From Sideroxydans sp. (GTDB lineage Bacteria; Pseudomonadota; Gammaproteobacteria; Burkholderiales; Gallionellaceae), in assembly GCA_028707175.1 (NCBI GenBank), contig JAQTUV010000004.1, positions 310,001 through 374,000 on the forward strand: DNA of 64,000 nt. The letters run 5' to 3'. Shown piece by piece: positions 18,559 through 26,590 of this stretch (positions are counted from its first letter, which is position 1; each line of letters begins with the position of its first letter). The translations under genes and the position numbers were made by a program. The notes below the pieces were generated by a model. That model ran no database searches, was not told the origin of the DNA, and saw only the letters and a program-made list of their open reading frames with translations.

Positions 18559-19290
18559 ATGGAAAAAATCAGACTCTCAAAACTCATGTCCGAACAAGGA
18601 CTCTGCTCACGTCGCGAAGCAGACGACTACATCGCACGAGGCTGGGTAAAGGTAGATGGCGTGCTTGTGAGTGAGCTCGGTTTTAAGATTCTGCCGACTC
18701 AAAAGATCACCCTAGAAAAAGCAGCGCAAGCGCAGCAGCAAGGCCGCGTCACGATTTTGCTACACAAACCTGTCGGCTTCGTTTCGGGCCAAGCAGAAGG
18801 TGGCTATAAACCAGCCATCCTGCTTTTCGACCAATCCACCCGTTGGGAAGAAGACAAATCACCTCACCGCTTCCATCGCAGCCAGTGTCTGGGCCTTGCG
18901 CCCGCAGGACGTCTAGACATCGATTCCACTGGGCTACTCGTACTGACCCAAGATGGTCGCGTAGCGAAACAACTCATCGGCGAAGACTCGCAGATCGAAA
19001 AAGAATATCTGGTTCGTGTTCAAGGCAAGATCGATACAAATGGTTTAGCCATGCTCAATCATGGCTTATCGCTAGACGGCAAAAAACTCAAGCCCGCCAA
19101 AGTGAGCTGGATGAATGACGATCAGCTGCGCTTCATTCTTAAAGAAGGTAAGAAACGCCAGATCCGCCGTATGTGTGAGATGGTAGGGCTACGTGTTAGC
19201 GCACTGAAGCGCATACGTATCGGAAAAGTCAGGTTGGGGGAATTGCCGCAAGGACAATGGCGCTACTTGAATGAGGACGAGACGTTCTAA
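18559..19290 (+). CDS. rRNA pseudouridine synthase, RsuA/RluB/E/F family
   Basis: A 243-residue protein with an N-terminal S4 RNA-binding domain (IRLSKLMSEQGLCSRREADDYIARGWVKVDG) and a catalytic domain containing the family motif AGRLDIDSTGLLVLTQDG with the catalytic Asp. EGKKRQIRRMCEMVGL follows near the C-terminus. The spacing between YLLHKP-type sequence and the GRLD motif includes an insertion (EGGYKPAILLFDQSTRWEEDK). RluF is the closest E. coli model I would suggest, but the target uridine cannot be read from sequence. Confidence 0.87.
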   Translation: MEKIRLSKLMSEQGLCSRREADDYIARGWVKVDGVLVSELGFKILPTQKITLEKAAQAQQQGRVTILLHKPVGFVSGQAEGGYKPAILLFDQSTRWEEDKSPHRFHRSQCLGLAPAGRLDIDSTGLLVLTQDGRVAKQLIGEDSQIEKEYLVRVQGKIDTNGLAMLNHGLSLDGKKLKPAKVSWMNDDQLRFILKEGKKRQIRRMCEMVGLRVSALKRIRIGKVRLGELPQGQWRYLNEDETF

Positions 19291-19304
19291 ACTTCTGCGG
19301 CAAA

Positions 19305-19330
19305 AAACGGTGTCTATAGCAACACCGTTT
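19305..19330 (-). terminator. intrinsic terminator after corC
   Basis: On the minus strand a 9-bp stem (AAACGGTGT / ACACCGTTT) is followed by a run of T. It lies 35 bases past the corC stop and ends the miaB-ybeY-corC unit, so lnt must be transcribed separately. Confidence 0.7.
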
Positions 19331-19364
19331 CCCACCGCCCAGTTCGCAAACTGAGCATTACAAA

Positions 19365-20213
19365 CTATTCATCAATCTCAACCTGTGGCAAACAACGCTC
19401 TGCCAGCAATGAGTACAACCGACGGCTATCGGCACGCAAGACTGTGAACTGCCAATCTCCCACTTGCACGATTTCGCCGCGCTTAGGAAGTTGTCCTGCG
19501 GCATTGAGTACCAACCCACCCACAGTGTCGTAATTCTCATCACTAAACTCTGTAGCCATTTCCCTATTGAAATCGGCAATCTCGGTTTCCGCCTTGATAC
19601 GCCAATGTGCATCGTCCTGACGCAGGATGTTGTCTTCATCCTCGTCAAAGTCGTACTCATCATCAATGTCACCTACGATTTGCTCAAGCACGTCTTCAAT
19701 GGTGACCATGCCAGAAACACCGCCATACTCATCAACCACGAGTGCAATGTGATTACGATTGCTACGAAAGTCTTTCAGCAAAACATTCAGGCGCTTGGAT
19801 TCAGGTACAAAAACGGCGGGACGTAACATGTCTCGCACATCAAACTCTTCACCTGCGTAATAGCGCAATAAATCTTTGGCTAGCAATATGCCGATGATGT
19901 GGTCTTTATCACCATCCGTAACAGGGAATCGTGAGTGAGCCGTTTCAATAACATGAGGTATGAACTGCTGCGGCGGCAGATTGATGTCGATCACATCCAT
20001 CTGCGCACGAGGAATCATAATTTCGCGAACTTGTCGCTCTGAGACTTGGATCACCCCCTCCATCATGGAGAGCGCCTCAGCATCTAGCAGATTGCGTTGA
20101 TATGCATTATGTAGCAGGGCAATCAACTGCTCGCGATCTTCTGGCTCCCGCAATAACAAGGTGGAGAGCCTTTCCAACAAGGTGGGCTTGTGACTACTTT
20201 CTGAACCGTCCAT
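19365..20213 (-). CDS. corC: CorC/YbeX-type CBS-domain protein (Mg2+/Co2+ efflux)
   Basis: A 282-residue soluble protein with two CBS domains (about 60-190: REIMIPRAQMDVIDI and FVPESKRLNVLLKDFR...IALVVDEYGGVSGMVTIED) and a C-terminal transporter-associated CorC_HlyC domain (about 200-280). This is the short YbeX form lacking the DUF21 membrane domain. Roles in ribosome or membrane homeostasis and cation efflux are reported for relatives. It sits in its usual place after ybeY, nine bases downstream. Confidence 0.92.
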   Translation of the reverse strand: MDGSESSHKPTLLERLSTLLLREPEDREQLIALLHNAYQRNLLDAEALSMMEGVIQVSERQVREIMIPRAQMDVIDINLPPQQFIPHVIETAHSRFPVTDGDKDHIIGILLAKDLLRYYAGEEFDVRDMLRPAVFVPESKRLNVLLKDFRSNRNHIALVVDEYGGVSGMVTIEDVLEQIVGDIDDEYDFDEDEDNILRQDDAHWRIKAETEIADFNREMATEFSDENYDTVGGLVLNAAGQLPKRGEIVQVGDWQFTVLRADSRRLYSLLAERCLPQVEIDE

Positions 20214-20222
20214 TACTTAATT

Positions 20223-20669
20223 TCAACTAACAAGATAGGGTGCAGGATACCTTAATTTGAGCATCAACGCAGTTTCCAGCGCCTCCATTTTGACTGCATC
20301 ACGCGCAGTTTCATGGTCATAGCCTTGCAGATGCAGCGCTGCGTGTATCGTTAAATGCGCGAAATGCGCCCGCAGCGATTTGCCCTGCTCTTTTGCTTCT
20401 CTTGCCACCACGGGCGCACAAATAACCACATCCCCATACAAAGGATCGCTATCGTCGTACACAAAGGTCAGCACATTCGTCGCATAGTCTTTACCGCGAT
20501 AACTCTGATTCAGCGCACGCCCTTCAATTTCATCAACGATACGCAAGACCATCTGTACATCTTGTAATAGAGCAACGCTCACCCAACGACGAAACTGTGA
20601 ACGTGTTGGGACTTCTTTCGCGTTACTCGCATACTGCACCGATAAAGATAACTTATGACTTGAATCCAT
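20223..20669 (-). CDS. ybeY: endoribonuclease YbeY (16S rRNA 3' end maturation)
   Basis: A 148-residue UPF0054 metal-dependent RNase acting in 16S rRNA processing and ribosome quality control. The metal motif HAALHLQGYDHE (HxxxHxxGYDH) near 109-120 is intact, preceded by NQSYRGKDYATNVLTF. The ATG overlaps the miaB stop by one base (TAATG). The usual upstream phoH/ybeZ gene is absent between miaB and ybeY. Confidence 0.95.
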   Translation of the reverse strand: MDSSHKLSLSVQYASNAKEVPTRSQFRRWVSVALLQDVQMVLRIVDEIEGRALNQSYRGKDYATNVLTFVYDDSDPLYGDVVICAPVVAREAKEQGKSLRAHFAHLTIHAALHLQGYDHETARDAVKMEALETALMLKLRYPAPYLVS

Positions 20670-22024
20670 TATTCGATCACCAATTCACCACGCAAAGTAT
20701 GCAGCGTACCCGACAAAATTCGCACATCCACATAGCGCCCCAGCATGCCGGGCGATCCTGCAAAGTTCACGACACGATTATTGTCAGTGCGCCCCGCCAT
20801 TTCTTGCGAATTTTTGCGCGAAACATTTTCAACCAAAACACGCTGCACCGTACCCGCCATTGAATCACTCACCCGTTGCCCCAACTCTGCAATACGAGCT
20901 TGTAGCCTATGCAACCTAGCCAACTTCACCTCAGCTGGCGTTTCATCCACCATTTCTGCTGCGGGCGTCCCGGGGCGAGGACTAAAAGTAAAACTAAAGC
21001 TTGCATCAAATTCAACCTCGTCAATCAATTTCATTGTCGCTTCAAAATCAGATTCTGTCTCACCGGGGAATCCCACGATAAAATCTGACGTAACAGAAAT
21101 ATCAGGGCGAGCAATACGTAAACGCCGCACGATTGATTTGTATTCCAACGCAGTGTAACCGCGCTTCATCGCAGCTAATATTCGATCAGAGCCTGACTGC
21201 ACTGGCAAATGTAAATGCCCAGCCAGCTTAGGCAGTACGGCATATAGATCGATCAAACGTTGCGACATCTCACGCGGATGAGATGTACTAAAACGCAATC
21301 GTTGCACACTAGGCAGGGCCGCCACTGCTTGTAATAAAAAAGCAAAATCAACCGCCTCTCCATCCTCAGCGACACCTTGGTATGCATTCACATTCTGCCC
21401 CAACAGCGTAAATTCACTCACCCCCTGTGCAGCCAAACTCTCAACCTCTCGAATGATATCGTCCACCGGTCGCGACAGCTCCTCACCACGGGTATAAGGC
21501 ACCACACAAAAGGTGCAGTACTTACTACACCCTTCGATGATAGAAACGAACGCACTGCCATGCGTTGTTGGTGTTGAGGGTAAATGATCGAATTTTTCAA
21601 TCTCAGGAAAACTAATATCTACCTGCGACTTACCCGTAGCCAAACGAGCCGCCATCAGCGCAGGTAAACGATGCAATGTCTGTGGGCCGAATACGAAATC
21701 CACGTAAGGAGCACGCTTAAGAATAGCCTCGCCTTCTTGACTACCTACACACCCTCCCACACCGATCAGCAAATGGGGATTCAATTTCTTAATCTCGCGC
21801 GCACGCCCCAAATCAGAAAACACCTTCCCCTCAGATTTTTCACGGATTGAGCAGGTATTGAATAACATGACATCAGCGCTTTCCGGCGAATCAACCTGCT
21901 CCATACCCTCGCAAACCCGCATCACATCAGCCATCTTTTCAGAATCATATTCATTCATCTGACAGCCATAAGTTTTGATGTAAAGTTTTTTTTGCACGCC
22001 ACTCACCTCTCTATCCACACCCAT
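20669..22024 (-). CDS. miaB: tRNA-2-methylthio-N6-dimethylallyladenosine synthase
   Basis: A 451-residue radical SAM methylthiotransferase that modifies i6A37 in tRNAs reading UNN codons. It has an N-terminal UPF0004 domain with three cluster cysteines ([35 protein letters not shown]), the radical SAM motif [13 protein letters not shown] near 160, and a C-terminal TRAM domain. The start is ATG 22024, with a GTG one codon upstream. The first gene of the miaB-ybeY-corC unit. Confidence 0.96.
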   Translation of the reverse strand: MGVDREVSGVQKKLYIKTYGCQMNEYDSEKMADVMRVCEGMEQVDSPESADVMLFNTCSIREKSEGKVFSDLGRAREIKKLNPHLLIGVGGCVGSQEGEAILKRAPYVDFVFGPQTLHRLPALMAARLATGKSQVDISFPEIEKFDHLPSTPTTHGSAFVSIIEGCSKYCTFCVVPYTRGEELSRPVDDIIREVESLAAQGVSEFTLLGQNVNAYQGVAEDGEAVDFAFLLQAVAALPSVQRLRFSTSHPREMSQRLIDLYAVLPKLAGHLHLPVQSGSDRILAAMKRGYTALEYKSIVRRLRIARPDISVTSDFIVGFPGETESDFEATMKLIDEVEFDASFSFTFSPRPGTPAAEMVDETPAEVKLARLHRLQARIAELGQRVSDSMAGTVQRVLVENVSRKNSQEMAGRTDNNRVVNFAGSPGMLGRYVDVRILSGTLHTLRGELVIE

Positions 22025-22178
22025 CACCCTTTTAAAATATAGGGCTTAGTTAAAATGTGGGAATTCCCTACAAATTTACTCATATAATTATCCCTACTTT
22101 AGTCAACTATTATCAATCCTTAGCTGACCATCGTAAAAATACAAAATTAATTACAACCAACCTTCAGGGAAACTTCGT

Positions 22179-22274
22179 ATGTCATACATCGCAGACTTTA
22201 CAGCAATCGGCGTCGCCATCTTCGCAGTCGGGTTCGCAATCTGGATCACGATGGAAACAGTCAAAGGTCGTTAA
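22179..22274 (+). CDS. 31-residue single-helix membrane peptide (copy 1 of a tandem pair)
   Basis: A short open frame with a clear ribosome site (AGGGA, about eight bases before ATG). The product starts MSYIADFTAIG, continues as a hydrophobic helix through AVGFAIW, and ends in a short polar tail KGR. About 16 of 31 positions are identical to the peptide at 22450, including MSxIAD, AIGxAI, AVGF and W22. Conservation of sequence, length and ribosome site between two copies argues that both are real genes. I do not recognise the family; small membrane regulators, type I toxin-like peptides and phage coat-like peptides are all conceivable. Confidence 0.65.
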   Translation: MSYIADFTAIGVAIFAVGFAIWITMETVKGR

Positions 22275-22284
22275 TCTTCAAACT

Positions 22285-22308
22285 GCTAGAGGGCAATAGC
22301 CCTCTAGC
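22285..22308 (+). terminator. perfect hairpin between the two small membrane peptides
   Basis: A 10-bp perfect inverted repeat (GCTAGAGGGC / GCCCTCTAGC) with an AATA loop starts ten bases after the first peptide stop. A C-run rather than a T-run follows, so it may be an attenuator, mRNA-stabilising hairpin or factor-dependent terminator. Confidence 0.5.
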
Positions 22309-22449
22309 CCCCCATCACCGAAACAAACCATTACCTAGACTTTTGCTCGGGTACTAGGTCGCCTAAACTCGCGCGTCAATCTGAATGTGCTACGATTCTC
22401 CCTGTTGTTTTTGTTGGTATGTTTAACCTCATCTCTGGGAGGAGAAAAA

Positions 22450-22545
22450 ATGTCATTTATCGCTGATATTTCCGCAATTGGTACTGCAATTTTGGCTGTT
22501 GGTTTTTCGTTGTGGATGATCAAAGAACTGTTCTCCGATAAATAA
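22450..22545 (+). CDS. 31-residue single-helix membrane peptide (copy 2 of a tandem pair)
   Basis: Same length as the peptide at 22179 and clearly homologous: MSFIADISAIG, then a hydrophobic helix AILAVGFSLW and a charged tail ending SDK. The ribosome site is strong (GGAGGAG, five A-rich bases before ATG). It has its own 175-base upstream region and a strong terminator 18 bases after the stop, suggesting an independently expressed unit. Small residues recur along the helix (A9, G11, A13, A16, G18), as in helices that pack together. Function unknown. Confidence 0.7.
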   Translation: MSFIADISAIGTAILAVGFSLWMIKELFSDK

Positions 22546-22563
22546 TTAATCGGCAGTACAAAT

Positions 22564-22593
22564 AAAAAACTCCAGCTTAGGCTGGAGTTTTTT
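22564..22593 (+). terminator. intrinsic terminator after the second small peptide
   Basis: Stem CTCCAGC / GCTGGAG with a TTAG loop, flanked by A6 and T6, so it works on either strand. It closes the small-peptide gene and could also stop the minus-strand tRNA transcript. Confidence 0.88.
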
Positions 22594-22596
22594 ATT

Positions 22597-22673
22597 TGGT
22601 GGTGATAGGTGGACTTGAACCACCGACCCCAGCATTATGAGTGCTGTGCTCTAACCAACTGAGCTATATCACC
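22597..22673 (-). tRNA. tRNA-Met (anticodon CAT, elongator)
   Basis: A complete 77-base cloverleaf on the minus strand: acceptor GGTGATA/TATCACC, D-arm AGCTCAGTTGGTTAGAGC, anticodon stem CAGCA/TGCTG around CTCATAA, TTCAAGT T-loop, and encoded CCA. The anticodon-arm context GAGCACxxCACTCATAATGxxGGGGTC resembles elongator tRNA-Met of E. coli more than tRNA-Ile2. The initiator tRNA is excluded because the three G-C pairs of its anticodon stem are lacking. Confidence 0.93.
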
Positions 22674-22747
22674 GAACCTCGCGTCTCGCCACTAAAGGCG
22701 CGACAACCAAAAAGAGGGCGGCATTGTGCTGATTTCGCGCCCCTCTG

Positions 22748-23446
22748 TCAATTGCAGTCGACAACTTTCAACACATTATCTGGAAATTGTTTACTTACCT
22801 CCCGCACACCTGCACTCAATACAGCATCTAAATCTTTCAATTCGAACACAGTGGATTTGAGTTTGCTCTTGCGGGCGCCAACTTTCGCGCTGATTACACT
22901 TTTATCACGCATCACCATCAAATACTTTTGCGCGGCCTCTTCCGTCCTAAACACCCCCAAAGAAATAGCATTCAACCACTCACCTGACTCTTGCACCACA
23001 AAGTAATCCGTCACACCGCGTTGCTTCAACTGTTCAATCTTGCGTTGCACCTCAACTGAGGACTTAAGTGGAGCTATATAAACCCAGAACCCGCTTTCGT
23101 GCTCTAGCGTCCGCTGGGCCATACGGTTACCTAGATTTAACTTTGCAAGCTCAGCCTTCACTTTTTCCAGTCCGCCCCCAGAAAACTCACCCCATTCCAT
23201 ACATTGATTATTCGCTTTTTTGTTTGGCGCCAGCACGGATGACTGCGCCACGACAGATGAAGCAAGCAAAACGTCCGCACTCACCACTGACGAAGGGATC
23301 TCCGATAGCAGACGAATCTTGTCCGCATTGAGCGGCGCCTGCGCTTTCAATGCATCAACATCTACCGTCAACCCGCTCCCCCAATACATCACAGAAAAAA
23401 ACAGCACATTGGCAATGAATAACAAACCCAGCAACCACCTTATCAT
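22748..23446 (-). CDS. SPOR-domain protein
   Basis: A 232-residue protein with an N-terminal membrane anchor (about 3-21) and a SPOR domain (about 82-160) recognisable from CMEWGEFSGGGLEKVKAEL, FWVYIAPLKSSVEVQRKIEQLKQRGV and ISLGVFRTEEAAQKYL. SPOR domains bind denuded septal peptidoglycan. The start overlaps the coaX stop by four bases, and birA-coaX-SPOR is a recurrent order in betaproteobacteria. Confidence 0.85.
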   Translation of the reverse strand: MIRWLLGLLFIANVLFFSVMYWGSGLTVDVDALKAQAPLNADKIRLLSEIPSSVVSADVLLASSVVAQSSVLAPNKKANNQCMEWGEFSGGGLEKVKAELAKLNLGNRMAQRTLEHESGFWVYIAPLKSSVEVQRKIEQLKQRGVTDYFVVQESGEWLNAISLGVFRTEEAAQKYLMVMRDKSVISAKVGARKSKLKSTVFELKDLDAVLSAGVREVSKQFPDNVLKVVDCN

Positions 23447-24165
23447 TTCGGCTCATCCCCTATTACTTCCAATCCGCGCAAAACGAGATTGTCTTCAAAT
23501 GTCGCATTCCACTCTAAATAAGGCAGCACTTGATCAGCCGCCCCGCCACTTACTAAGCAATGAACTTGCTTGGTCGTCACACTCAACAATGCAATTTGTT
23601 TTTCAACCGCGCCTAGCGTGGCACGTATCACGCCGCTCCAGATTGCATCCGCCGTATTACAAGGGAAATCTTGCAGCCTACCTGGCTCCAAATCTAATTG
23701 CGCAGTCCCTTTAGCTAAACTACGGCACATCATCGACACACCGGGCAATATCAGCCCGCCCATGAATACACCTTCCGCAGAAAGCGCGTCAATCGTCGTT
23801 GCTGTCCCGCAGTTCACCACGACACAGGCGCCTTGTTTTACATGCCAAGCAGCAATCAACGCCGCCCAGCGATCACTTCCCAGTTGAGACGGAACTAAAT
23901 AGCTATTCACCACACCACACTGACGCTCTTTTGCCACCACAAAATCAATAGGACAACGCCACTGCACGCACGCTGCCAGCACTTTTTCAGCCATCTCCTG
24001 ACCAGCCACATTTGAGACAAGCACGCGACTCGGTGAGGCCAATTTAGCAAATTCGTTTGCCAACGTATCGATATGGCAGTTGTCCAATGATTCGCTGTGC
24101 GTCCAAACACCCGCAGATACTTGCGTCCATTTAACTCTGCTGTTACCTATATCAACCAATAACAC
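23443..24165 (-). CDS. coaX: type III pantothenate kinase
   Basis: A 240-residue ASKHA-fold kinase for the first step of CoA synthesis. It has the phosphate motif LLVDIGNSRVKW at the N-terminus, QLGSDRWAALIAAW, and the adenosine/phosphate motif VVNCGTATTIDALS followed by GGLILPGVSMM. It begins one base from the birA stop. Type III enzymes are typically insensitive to CoA feedback. Confidence 0.94.
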   Translation of the reverse strand: MLLVDIGNSRVKWTQVSAGVWTHSESLDNCHIDTLANEFAKLASPSRVLVSNVAGQEMAEKVLAACVQWRCPIDFVVAKERQCGVVNSYLVPSQLGSDRWAALIAAWHVKQGACVVVNCGTATTIDALSAEGVFMGGLILPGVSMMCRSLAKGTAQLDLEPGRLQDFPCNTADAIWSGVIRATLGAVEKQIALLSVTTKQVHCLVSGGAADQVLPYLEWNATFEDNLVLRGLEVIGDEPK

Positions 24166-25161
24166 TCACGCACTCCTAAGACTAATATCGCCCGCATTGA
24201 ATAGCTGCTCGCCGTGAGCCGTCCTCATGCGTAAAGCCCCTTCATTATTGATTCCTAACACCACACCTTCCACCACCTGCCCATTGGGCATGAACAAGCG
24301 TGCATCACAATGCTGTAGGCGATGGTAGCTTTCCCACTCAGCTCGCAATCCAGCAAATCCTTCCACCGAAAACTGCTTTAGCATCACAGCCAGATGCTTC
24401 AAAAGTAAGGCTAATACTTGGTTGCGATCTTTCAGCGCCACCCCTTGCGTGAGCAAGTCACTGATGGGCTGATCGACTTTAGTACGTAATGCCGTGGGCT
24501 GCGACAGATTCATGCCGATGCCAATCACCACGGCACTAGGCCCCAACATATCACCATGAGCCTCCAACAATATCCCCGCCAACTTTCCATCGGGCAAAAG
24601 CACATCGTTCGGCCACTTTAAACCGGCCTGCGTGACACCCAACTCGCGCAAAGCACGTACAACAGCCACGCCTACTGCCAAACTCAAACCTGAAAGTGCG
24701 GCCAAGCCGCGTTCAAATCGCCACAACAACGAAAACGTGAGCGCATCACCTAAACCTGAATGCCATTGACGCCCCATACGGCCACGGCCTGCGCTTTGCC
24801 ATTCGACTGCCAATACGCTACCGCTTAATGCACCTGAAGCGACTCGCTGCAACAACATGGCATTACTCGACATTGACTGATCGACGATTTCCAGATGAAG
24901 TGCTCCTTGTGCTTCTCCCAATAAACGCTGAATCTCCGCAGCATCTAGCCAATACAAAGGTTTCGCCAATTGATAACCCCGTCCGCGCACTCGATGCAAT
25001 ACCAGCCCCAATTCACCCATAGATTGCAAAGCGCTATGAATCGTCGTCCGCGCAACATCAAATTGCCGCGCCATGGATTCACCCGAGTGAAATTCACCGT
25101 CAGCCAATACTCTAAGCAAGGCAAACGTCAGTGGTTTAATTAAGGGGACAGGCAAACTCAT
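24166..25161 (-). CDS. birA: biotin--[acetyl-CoA-carboxylase] ligase / biotin repressor
   Basis: A 331-residue bifunctional BirA. An N-terminal winged-helix region (about 10-65: LRVLADGEFHSGESMARQFDVARTTIHSA) suggests DNA binding in addition to catalysis. The catalytic domain has SSNAMLLQRV, the biotinyl-AMP loop EWQSAGRGRMGRQW and KWPNDVLLPDGKLAGILLE, and a C-terminal SH3-like domain follows. The ATG at 25161 overlaps the patatin stop (ATGA); a longer reading to 25179 is less likely. Confidence 0.93.
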   Translation of the reverse strand: MSLPVPLIKPLTFALLRVLADGEFHSGESMARQFDVARTTIHSALQSMGELGLVLHRVRGRGYQLAKPLYWLDAAEIQRLLGEAQGALHLEIVDQSMSSNAMLLQRVASGALSGSVLAVEWQSAGRGRMGRQWHSGLGDALTFSLLWRFERGLAALSGLSLAVGVAVVRALRELGVTQAGLKWPNDVLLPDGKLAGILLEAHGDMLGPSAVVIGIGMNLSQPTALRTKVDQPISDLLTQGVALKDRNQVLALLLKHLAVMLKQFSVEGFAGLRAEWESYHRLQHCDARLFMPNGQVVEGVVLGINNEGALRMRTAHGEQLFNAGDISLRSA

Positions 25162-26330
25162 TGCGATAAATCGTTGCACATTGCCGTGCCACCTTGCTCT
25201 AAGAAATACAAAATTTCCTCTCTGCGCTTGAACGCATCTTGATAGCCCAGATCAATCAAAGCTCGACAATAGTGTTTATCAAATAACAAATAGCTTACCA
25301 AGTTCGCACCGCTACCACGCATAACTCCCACCAACCTTAGTAATAAGCGAATGGTCCACGGAAGGTGAGCGATATGACGTTCAGCGATCTTCTCTAGCGG
25401 CTGGCTTGGCGTAATCACGAGTGCTTCGATATGTTGCAAATTCACCGTAGCGCGTGCCTCTTCGGGAACCATTGAGATGGTTCGATTGATACGTTGCAAA
25501 CGCTCCAGATCGACTTCCAATCCATCGATAAAAATACTATCCAAGGCATGACCGCCAATCTCTGCAAGAGAAGGGTAACTATCGATCTTGGCACGCCGAC
25601 TTTGCCCATCTAAGATTTGGTGCCCCACTCCCACCACAAGCACTCGCTCAGCGCCCAGATGCAAGGCTGAGCTGATGGGTGCAATCTGCCGCATCGAACC
25701 GTCGCCAAAAAACTCCCGGTTCACATGTACCGCAGGGAAAATAAATGGGATCGCAGAAGAGGCCAGCATATGCTGAATAGAAAGTTGCGTGGGCACGCCT
25801 AAACGACGCGCCCGCTTCCAAGGTTTGATGTCCGAAGCGCCTTGATAGAACGTCACCGAATGACCTGAACCATAACCCGATGCGGTCACGCTCACTGCAT
25901 GTACCAAACCATCATCAATGTTCTGTTGGATCAACTCACACGGCAGCGTGCGTTCTAGGAAAGTGCGGAGCGGGCGGTTATCCAGCAAGGAGATGCGATT
26001 ATAGTGTTTGATGCCCACCATGCTGAGTAACAGACCTAAAATCCAGCGCCCACTATTGGTAGCCACCCCCAGCACATCCGTACGATAGATATCGCTGACG
26101 TGAGCATTGTTCCAAATATTGTGAAGATAACGCACCCCTTTGCGGAAGTGCCGTGCATTAACAGCCAGCGTGATAGTGTTCAATGAACCTGCCGATGTAC
26201 CACACACAATATCAAACGGGATATGTGCTCGATACGGCATAAACTCGGCGATTGCCTTCAGCACGCCCACCTGATAAGCCGCTCGTGCGCCGCCCCCAGT
26301 GAGAATGAGCCCGATCTTTTGCCGCTTCAT
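25158..26330 (-). CDS. patatin-like phospholipase family protein
   Basis: A 390-residue predicted serine lipase. It has the oxyanion loop LTGGGARAAYQVGVL at 9-23, the nucleophile elbow GTSAG at about 44-48 and the catalytic Asp in FFGDGSMRQ near 210, completing the Ser-Asp dyad. The C-terminal part contains a PNPLA-associated helical region. There is no signal peptide or autotransporter barrel, so it is probably cytoplasmic or membrane-peripheral. It lies eight bases beyond the small coiled-coil gene and overlaps birA. Confidence 0.88.
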   Translation of the reverse strand: MKRQKIGLILTGGGARAAYQVGVLKAIAEFMPYRAHIPFDIVCGTSAGSLNTITLAVNARHFRKGVRYLHNIWNNAHVSDIYRTDVLGVATNSGRWILGLLLSMVGIKHYNRISLLDNRPLRTFLERTLPCELIQQNIDDGLVHAVSVTASGYGSGHSVTFYQGASDIKPWKRARRLGVPTQLSIQHMLASSAIPFIFPAVHVNREFFGDGSMRQIAPISSALHLGAERVLVVGVGHQILDGQSRRAKIDSYPSLAEIGGHALDSIFIDGLEVDLERLQRINRTISMVPEEARATVNLQHIEALVITPSQPLEKIAERHIAHLPWTIRLLLRLVGVMRGSGANLVSYLLFDKHYCRALIDLGYQDAFKRREEILYFLEQGGTAMCNDLSQ

Positions 26331-26338
26331 GCGACGAC

Positions 26339-26575
26339 TCAGCCCACCGTTTGAGCTTGAACAGACTCTAGTGCGTCCTGCAACGTCTCTTCTGGCAAGC
26401 GATTGAGCAGCTCAGAAAGCAGCTCAGCCGCATCTACTGCATTCGGTTGCAACAGCGCCGCATCAGCATTCGCCACAAGCACCGCAGCCGCACCAACCAC
26501 GCGCAGCAGAGTTGTACGTTCTGCCATCAACATCTCGACCTCTTGACTCAATAATTCAACTTCTTGTTTATTCAT
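26339..26575 (-). CDS. small helical protein, function unknown
   Basis: A 78-residue acidic protein from the ATG at 26575, which has a GGAGAG ribosome site. The N-terminus (about 3-25: EVELLSQEVEMLMAERTTLL) looks like a short coiled coil. It is followed by an Ala/Val-rich helix and a Leu-rich C-terminal helix (AAELLSELLNRL). I do not recognise a family. It sits 15 bases from the maeB stop and is followed by the patatin gene in the same direction, so it is probably co-transcribed. Confidence 0.65.
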   Translation of the reverse strand: MNKQEVELLSQEVEMLMAERTTLLRVVGAAAVLVANADAALLQPNAVDAAELLSELLNRLPEETLQDALESVQAQTVG

Positions 26576-26590
26576 CTTGCTCTCCATTCA

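Noticed and set aside
22597-22673. tRNA-Ile2 (CAT read as lysidine) or initiator tRNA
   Set aside because: The anticodon arm and variable region resemble elongator tRNA-Met; the initiator-specific G-C pairs are absent. Ile2 cannot be fully excluded without a covariance model.
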